This document shows, piece after piece, positions 56,350-64,000 of a stretch of 64,000 nucleotides of DNA. This stretch comes from Paralichthys olivaceus (lineage: Eukaryota > Chordata > Actinopteri > Pleuronectiformes > Paralichthyidae). The stretch covers positions 22,716,501 to 22,780,500 of the forward strand of contig NC_091094.1 of NCBI RefSeq assembly GCF_024713975.1, read 5' to 3'. The notes under the pieces were generated by a model, which did no database searches, was not told the origin of the DNA, and saw only the letters and a program-made list of their open reading frames with translations. A program made the translations under genes and the position numbers. Position 1 is the first letter of the stretch, and every line of letters begins with the position of its first letter.

Positions 56350-57735
56350 GTAGAAGTAGTCCAGAATCCACATACTGTATGATTGTCAAAGTATTCATCT
56401 CTGGCTTCTGGGTTCTTCAGATGGAATTCACAGGTTATGTAGATAATGTGTAATGGAGATAAATTAAAGCTGTATTTTAGCTAACTAGATTTTTATACAT
56501 TTTGATTTGGGTTGTGACAACAGAGGAAAGTAGCCTCAGCATCATCAAATAGTTTCATAAATGATTCTTTTACTGGAACAGACCTATTTTGCCTCTCAGA
56601 TTTTAATGATATGAACACTTAAAAAACTCTTCAAATCAATAATAAAATTTGAAAGTTGGATGTTTTTCCAATACCTGCTGTACAATGTATTATTACAGGA
56701 TATTTTGTTCAAATATGGTCGATAACATTGCTGTTTTTTCTGTGTTTTGACTTTACATGATGAATAATAACTGTAAGGCCCATCGTAATTTTCACCTCTA
56801 TGCACTTTCTTTATGCAAAAAGCACTCTTAAGAAATGTGTTCATGAGTCTGCATCTTGTTTTACTGCTGTCAATTTGTTTCTATTAACATGTCAATGTAA
56901 TTTGAATCTGTCTATTGGCCATTTGCATTTTCCTCAAGTTTTAAGGAATTTATCATAGACGTTTAGTGCGGTTTGTAATTGTTTTCTGCGTTTATATCTA
57001 ATCATTAAACGTCATATTTTATGGACTTTGCTTAAGAAATGTAACACTGACACATCTGCCTTATTGAATCATGCCTTAACTAATGGTCATTGTCAAGGCT
57101 TATTGCTGCGGCACATCTCAGTGATGATGATTATACTCCTAAATTAATGATATGTAATAAAACAGACTCCTGATCAGACAGTTTGTTGTGCTTGATTCTA
57201 AACATAAACTGTGCCATAGTTTTAAAAGTACTTTGTAGTAATCCTAGTTTCCATAAAGTTGTAAAGGTGGCTGTTTTTACAACCCTGTGGTCTCTCAGTG
57301 TAACAATACATTTATTATTTTACCTATTTCTATTCTACTTTCTACTTTATGGTTGTACCTGTATTTAAGGATTTCCCCCCCTGTGTAGTGTATATATTTA
57401 AATGAGTAAGTAAGTGTCATATTTTTGGACAAATGCGGGTCTGTTGGTTAAACAATAAGTATGCTTGAATTGGTACCCAGATAAAAAAAACATGCAGAAA
57501 TCTCATGCAACTTACTCAACAATTATCCTCATTACCATTGTTGTTTTTGCAGTTAGTAGTAGTATTAACATTATTCGTATTATTATTACTATTAACTGGC
57601 GCTGTTCTAATTAATAACATCATTACATCTATCTAAATATCACTCTTACTATTTTTATTATGACAACCAGCTACTCAAATGTTCCTTGACTTACAGTATC
57701 TCCTCTTTTCAACTTCTCTCCCCCATATTTCTCTG
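56350..57735. other. Intergenic mon1a-mst1r
   Basis: AT-rich with no gene seen. The CAMKV gene that lies in this neighbourhood in mammals was not found between traip and mst1r. Confidence 0.5.
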
Positions 57736-57739
57736 CTCA

Positions 57740-57915
57740 CCCCAACCGGTCGAGGCAGCAGGTCTGATTCTGCTCGACGTTTCTTACAGGTCTCTCTCTC
57801 TGAACTGATGTGTTTCTCTATTATAGCCCATCTTGAGGGCTCCCCCATGTGAAGTGCCTTGAGGTAATGCATGCTGTGATTTGGCGCCGTTCAAATGAAA
57901 CAGAATTGAATGTAC
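57740..57915 (+). repeat. Dispersed fish retroelement 3' end, second copy
   Basis: CACCCCAACCGGTCGAGGCA at the start, then GTGCCTTGAGGTAATGCATG and TGATTTGGCGCCGTTCAAAT at the end. Same family as 26795-27012 but with a different, shorter middle. Confidence 0.65.
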
Positions 57916-57999
57916 GTTCCTGTTGAAGGAGTGTAAAGCAACACAATGCGTGTTAATTGAGTTTGTGGTTGGAGGCAGCAGTGATCCGTCAGCCCCGAG

Positions 58000-58233
58000 C
58001 TGAGGGGAGGAGCTGAGGCGCAGGAGACAGAGTCCCACCGGCAGCTGAGGTCACATCCTCCACCAGCCCAGTGTTCCTGTCAGGAGAGGCAGTGCTTTTA
58101 ATCTTTGTTCAGATGTAATCGTGTCATCTGCTGCGATCAGTGATCGATCATCCCTGCGCTCAGGCTACAGGCAGACAGGGCGCAGAGGAGTCAGTGCTTA
58201 CTTCCCTGAAGCGCACAGCTCTAACCTGCACAG
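58000..58233 (+). other. mst1r: Candidate noncoding first exon of mst1r
   Basis: GC-richer stretch ending in a donor CTGCACAG|GTACGT (58233/58234), followed by a CA-rich tract (58245-58292). The next usable acceptor before the coding exon ends at 61709 (CCCTCATTCAG). The 5' border is unknown; this is inference. Confidence 0.35.
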
Positions 58234-58299
58234 GTACGTTTTCACAACACACACACATACACACACAAATACACACACTCACACACACTCACAGCTGCA

Positions 58300-61200
58300 T
58301 GTGTGCCACACGCTCCTGACAGAGCTGAGTCTCTGGGAGCTCAAAACATTATCATACAGTGAGAAATTAAAATGTCCTCAAGTGAACTCAGGTAAGTTTA
58401 ATGTGTTACTGAGGACACAGTTTTTATTATAATGTAAACTGAGATGTTGAGTTCATTGTAGGTAGTTATGTGTGTGGTATGTTCGTGAGAAAGCTATGAT
58501 GAACACTGCTGTAAGGAGGCCATAGACACTTTAATTGGCTATTCCATTTATAATGTGCATGAGTGAAAATATTCAATTTAACATTAAAAATGTACATTTC
58601 CAATGACATTTTTTACTGGATTCATTTGCGTACATTTCTGTCAGTGGGTGTAATAGACAGCCCTGCCTGGCTGTAATCATTCCTAATGCTCACTGAGCGA
58701 TTAGGTTATCCAACCTTTCAGGTTTTGTGCAGCTGTTGGAGTCAAACATCTTACATGTGGATTGGAGCCAGTGTGTGCTGGCACGATTCCACTACAATGA
58801 AAGCAGACTGTCTGAATTCTGTACAGGAGCATGGATGTAGACTGAAGATAAAAAAGAAGAGGCACACAAAAAATTATTTCATTTTAAAATATAAGGTAAA
58901 GTATTACGAAATTAAAATAAAGTTAAAGCAGACCTACAATCTGTCCACACTGAGGGTTTCTGCTGGGTCTGCACTGCCTTAGGATTCATTACCTGCCACT
59001 GAATCAATACATGTGTCCTTTGGGTACAATATGTTTTTTACTATTGACCCAGCAGCTTGCATGTTAAAATCCCAGTGGATCTCTGTGCTTTGATTAATGA
59101 AAGAGGGATGCTCTTTCTTACTCGTATTACCTGCAGCCAAAGTGCCAGTAAGCAAGGCATTGATTAATCTATGTTATGGTTTGCACTCCTCTCACAGCCC
59201 CCCCCCCTTTTATATTTTGTAAATTGTAATTTACAAAAGATAAAAATAAACAAACCACAAAAGAGAAGTCACTAAATATGTAAATATGACACACATTTGG
59301 TTTGACATTTGGTTCCCAGTGTATCTGCATCTTTAAATCACCTAAGAGAGAATTAACACTTGAACCGGCCCGTAAATAGCGTGATAGCACAATGAATGGA
59401 AACTCAATTTCAACCATTTGCTTTATTAACCATGAACATGAAGTCAATCAGTGCCATTACTATGTGTACACATGTCCTCTAACCTCAACCTCAGTTTCAC
59501 ACGGAGCAGCAAATGTTAAAATGTAACACAACATCTATGAATTATTGATGCAACGACATTAGACACTTGACTTCAAACATTTCCACATGATTGTGAAGAG
59601 AGACATCATAAGTGCTGACAATTTGTGTCATAAAGAACTTTTCTCTGCTTTTAAATAAAATAATCGGAGTTGATGAAATTCTCCGGCACGAGTCGATGAC
59701 TAGTTTCATCTTGGCTTCACCTAAGAAGGCACACGCCGTCTTATGACCATCAGTCCATACACATCTTTCCCCCTGAACGGCACGTAGTGGTTGTGACAGG
59801 AATGCAAAACAGAGAGGCCAACGGTAGTTGAATGCAGCCAGACTGTGATGTGTTTGGTTAATCATCCACCAAACAAACATCTGCTCTGGATGGAGAAAAA
59901 GCTCGGAGGTCGAAACATGGTTCCATTTGGGTGGTTGTTGTTCAGAGTTTGAAGGTACAGAAAAAAAATCTCATCTCTATTTAATAAATTCGTTGCTGAA
60001 CCAAAGCCATGGAGTCTTGCATAAAAGAAATGACTCATATTTGGAGAAAAGAAGATGGGATGTCAGATTAACCAGAACAAACATAAGCAGAAAGATATTA
60101 ATGACCTGTGCAGGAAGTTGCAATAAAAATAGTTTTATCCACAGTCTACTACCAACACTGACCCCTCTTTGATTATGTAAACATTTTCTCTGAGCATCTG
60201 TCGCGAATCAGAGGAAGCTTTTATTTTTATGACCACATGTGCTCTCATCATCATCTGGCTCCACCACGATGATGATGTTTGTCACCTCAGATCCATCAGG
60301 ATTCAACAGAAACATCATTAAGAACTCTCATTTTGGTTTTTAATGTTTCTTCACTTTTAAATAATGCTCACTCTTGGTTTGCATATGTTTCCATGAATAA
60401 TATTTTTCTGTCTGGTCTCATGCAATCATTTATAGTGAAGCAGGAGGAGATGCAGGAGGTTAAATAACTACAAGAACAATTATACAGATAATCAGTAGGT
60501 TTTAAGCATTTGAAGAAAAAACCTGAAAGTTAACCGTCTAGCCTTTTCTAGAGCTGTCAGCTGCATCTCTACATTGAGAGGGGCCCTGTTGTTGGCCCCC
60601 GACCCCACAACACATTGGGGTTTCATTGTTTTGCTTTACAGACAGGATTTATTTTTTTCGAACATATGTTGGGAATGTTTGTTGTTTGCTGTGGCTTGTG
60701 TCTTACTTCCTTATATTGATATTTAAAAAAATCAAACATGTTCAAAGTAAAACCTAACATAACCTCAGACACCCAGAAGTCAAACGGTACTCAGCACAGA
60801 TCATTTCATAAAAAATAATTTATAAACAAAACTGTTGATTGATAACTGTTAGTCAAAAAAAATCACTATTATCAGCAAAGTATTTTCCCAGTACCTAAAA
60901 GTTTTTGAATTTGAAACAGCACCCCATCCACAAGATACAGCCACAAGATGAAAGATAGTTGATAACTTATGCTTTGTTTAAAACTGATAACAAATATTTG
61001 ATCGATCAAATTGACATGATTCATTGATTAATTGATTGTAAATGATAATGGGGCAAACCTGCAGCCTCAGGACAGTTGTGGGCAGTTGCCTGCTTTGCTC
61101 AGTTGGTAATAAAGTCACACGCTTCTCCTGCTCAGTAGCGAGGTTTGATTTATCCTTAATTTTGTGCTTTGTCACCTAATTTGCCTTAGATGAGAAGATA

Positions 61201-61709
61201 GAGACAATCTCATGAATGCCTATTAATTCTGACACTGACGACAGTTACATTAATATAACTTAAGACTGGAAGAAAGGGAAACAGCTAGCCTGGCATTGTC
61301 CAAAGGTTCAAACTGAATAACAGCACCTCTAAATGTGAAGAATATCAGGCTACATTTTATGCTCTTTAGAGAATGAGTGTGTCAAGGTGCTGGCAGCTGT
61401 GATTTAACCTATGGTCACAGCCTGATTAGCTTTTGTTCCTTTGCCCAGGTGTTGTGTTAAAATGTCTCCTGGCTCTAGGTTCATTTTAACAAAACACATA
61501 TGAGAGTGATGTTGATGTTCCCATATAACTCTTAACAAGAAAGCAAATAAGTGTCTTTCCCAAAATATTGAAGTTCTTCTTTCACAAAGTGCTCTCAAAT
61601 TCCCAAATAAATCTTAATGCTGTCTTTTCATTTGTGATGAAAATTAAAAACTTCATAATGACTGAGTAAGTTAAACTATTGATTTTCATCTTCATTTACC
61701 CTCATTCAG
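58300..61709 (+). other. Probable mst1r 5' intron
   Basis: 3.4 kb, mostly AT-rich, no coding similarity. 61270-61335 (GGAAACAGCTAGCCTGGCAT, CAGCACCTCTAAATG) is a fragment of the repeat family also seen at 38620-38920. Confidence 0.5.
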
Positions 61710-61809
61710 GCATCATTGGCTGGTGTTAAAGATGATTTGGTCTCGACATCAGACCTGGAGGTAACCCCACGTTGTCTGTACTGTTGCCCCTGTGCACCCC
61801 GGAGTGGAG

Positions 61810-63015
61810 ATGGTCCACTGGACCACACAGTGGGGGGCATGTGTCTGGCTCCAGACCCTGCTGGCCTTGGCTGTGGCCAACTGTCCCTCACTGGCCCAGA
61901 GTCCGGTCAACTACTCTGTGGTTTACACCATGCCCTTCTTCCAGGCCAGCGGCCCCATTCAGAACATTGTCAACAACTCGTTCTACCAGGAGGTGTATGT
62001 GGCCTCTAAGAATGTGATTGAAGCTGTGAACAGAAGCTTGGAGAAGGTGTGGGAGCTCCACACTGGGCCGGCGGGAAGCCCAGAGTGTCAAATATGTAAT
62101 TTGTGCGAAGTAGACAAAGATCCCAACTTCCCGGAGGACACAAACAACCAGATCTTGTTGTTGGATACGTTCTTTATGTATTTATATTCATGTGGAAGTT
62201 CTCAGTATGGTGTGTGCTATTTCCACCAACTGAACTCAAATGGAGAGCCACCGTCTCTCTCTAAGTGTTTGTTCAGAAAGGATTCCAACTCTGCGGCCTA
62301 CTGTCCAGACTGTGTGGCCAGTCCTCTTGGAACCAAAGTCACCATGGTTGAAGTGGGTCAAACCGTCTACTTCTTTGTTGCCACGACTGTAAATGACAGT
62401 GTGACCCAGCGTTACGGCAGGAAGTCTTTATCAGTTCGTCGACCACTGGCAACAGAAGATGGTTTCTACAGTGACGTACGTAGCCTGACTGTCCTTCCCG
62501 GCCTGCGGAGGACATACCATATTGAATATGTTTACAGCTTTTTCACCCAGGAGTTTGTCTACTTCCTTTCTGTCCAGAGAGAGAGCCCTGATCAGGACTC
62601 ATCTCCATTTCAGACTCGTTTGGGCCGGCTACCACGGAATGAATGGGAAATGAAGAGGTATCGTGAGGTGATCCTGGAGTGTCGCTTTGAGCCAAAACGC
62701 AGAAGACGGAATGTAGTCAGTGAACCCTACAAGGATGTTGTTTACAATGTGGTGCAGGCAGCGCATTTTGGCAAAGCAGGCAAGGAGCTGGCAGAGGAGT
62801 TGGGTGCGGAGGAGGAGGATGACATCCTTTACGGGGTTTTTGCAGTTACTGATGACAATGGGGTCACAGAGCATGACTCGGCACTGTGCGCCTTCCCAAT
62901 GGACAACGTGAACAAAGCAATCGTCGACGGGGTGGATGACTGCTGTGAGTCCGGACCAGAGCAGCTCTCTAGAGGACTCTGCCATTTCCAGCCCTGTGAA
63001 AGCTGTCCACATGAG
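61810..63015 (+). CDS. mst1r: Macrophage-stimulating 1 receptor (RON), first coding exon, partial
   Basis: Receptor tyrosine kinase for macrophage-stimulating protein; MET family. Only the first coding exon is in the window: 402 codons, phase 0, donor CATGAG|GTGAGT; the rest lies to the right. The chosen ATG (61810) is followed by a hydrophobic signal peptide ending near Ala29; the GTG upstream is not used. The Sema domain shows family motifs [44 protein letters not shown] and DDCCES. A furin-type site KRRRR|N (residues 296-300, 62695-62709) lies where RON is cut into alpha and beta chains. MET was considered; [11 protein letters not shown] and neighbours traip and mon1a favour RON. The PSI, IPT, transmembrane and kinase parts are not visible. 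Confidence 0.88.
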
Positions 63016-64000
63016 GTGAGTGTACCAGTCCACCAACACACAGCCATTACAAGAGGTTGCAAGTGATTAATATGGTCTCAACCTACCGGTTGAATGAAAG
63101 CAGTCCAGAAGGGAGTGTGAATTAGATTTGTTTTTTTCATATGTACAGTTTTAAAAGAAGCAGACAGAAGAGAAGATAGTATATTCAGTTGTATGGGACT
63201 GACTTCATGGAGGGATTTTAAGAGTGAAAATAAAAAGAGTAAGTGAATGTATACCCAATAACTAATCACTGACTATTAAATTGAGCTCAGGAATTACAGA
63301 AAACATCATAGCAACATGTCTGCTCTCAATCATAAAACTATTTGCCGACTTAATTTCAGTCGTATTTTGATTGGGCCCATTCAAAATCGTACCATGTGAA
63401 AGCATGCCCGTTTTTTATCACATGCACAAACATGGAGGAGATTATGAACAATCCCAGACCACTGAGACCTTGTGAAATCAGCTCATCTGTATGAACGGGA
63501 AAAGATCAAATGACTAAATATGTAATTACAGTTCTTTACTGGAAGAACGTTTCTGATCAGAAAGGACAAATAGTATAATTTGGTTCTGTGAATGTTATGG
63601 CTTCAGGTTATGAAATCAGGTAAACCCGAAACTAACCAACACTTTGCTCACAGTTCCAGACGGATCTGCGTCACTGTGCAGTAAACAGAGCCAAACATGA
63701 ATACAATGAAACACTGAGGAAATGGAAAGATATTTGACGTAGCACTCAGTCCCTCCAGCTGCAATTGCTTTATTGTGTGACTAACTGTTTTCCAATATAA
63801 ATCTGACTGTGGATTATTGTTTGAGATAAAAAGTGAAAGGGAAAGTTCCTTTGAGATTTTATTTGTCATTTACCTATCTGCTTTAAAAAAACTGTATTTC
63901 AAAGAAAGTTATGGCTTTTTGAAAATTACACTTCTTGCTTTCTTGGCAAGAGATAGATGAGAAGGTAGATACACTGTCACATCTGGGAAGGAAATATTAA
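63016..64000 (+). other. mst1r intron 2 (start)
   Basis: No coding similarity to MST1R or any other family seen up to the window end. Confidence 0.55.

Noticed and set aside
58121-58432. 103-codon open frame upstream of mst1r
   Set aside because: Crosses a CA-rich tract and a likely splice donor; no family similarity.

Overview
The window is nuclear DNA from a teleost fish, probably a percomorph-type genome. All genes are vertebrate, split by GT-AG introns of about 70 bases to 5 kb. Long CA/GT and GA microsatellites and many dispersed fish repeats lie between the exons. There are no operons, plasmid features, CRISPR arrays or recognisable tRNA/rRNA genes. Gene models were built by hand: exons were joined wherever splice sites, reading phase and family similarity agreed. 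In six of the seven genes the complete coding exons add up to an intact frame; mst1r runs off the right edge.

Layout from left to right: ccdc120 (+, 1627-7384), srpk3-like SR-protein kinase (+, 11866-19590), comt catechol O-methyltransferase (+, 22643-28372), grm6 group III metabotropic glutamate receptor (+, 31140-41807), traip RING E3 ligase (-, 47867-43526), mon1a Rab7-GEF subunit (+, 49493-56264), and the first coding exon of mst1r/RON receptor kinase (+, 61810-63015). grm6 and traip converge, with poly(A) signals about 60 bases apart. traip and mon1a diverge from a roughly 0.7 kb region with GC-box and ETS-like motifs.

The genes do not form one pathway. They serve junction/centrosome scaffolding, SR-protein phosphorylation, catechol methylation, retinal ON-bipolar glutamate sensing, DNA-replication-stress ubiquitylation, late-endosome maturation and growth-factor signalling. 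The right part (traip-mon1a-mst1r) preserves the gene set of human 3p21.31, while the left part gathers genes that lie on several human chromosomes.

I found no unknown multi-gene system. Points worth a second look: an activation-segment Arg-to-Cys change in the SRPK (TCQYR for TRQYR); a 26-base microexon needed to keep that kinase in frame; a 68-base intron that cuts the 7TM exon of grm6; two adjacent near-perfect hairpins sharing the same loop upstream of grm6; inverted copies of a TTAA-flanked MITE in srpk3 and comt introns; a 38-base-TIR element in a traip intron; and a weakened PIP-box at the TRAIP C-terminus.
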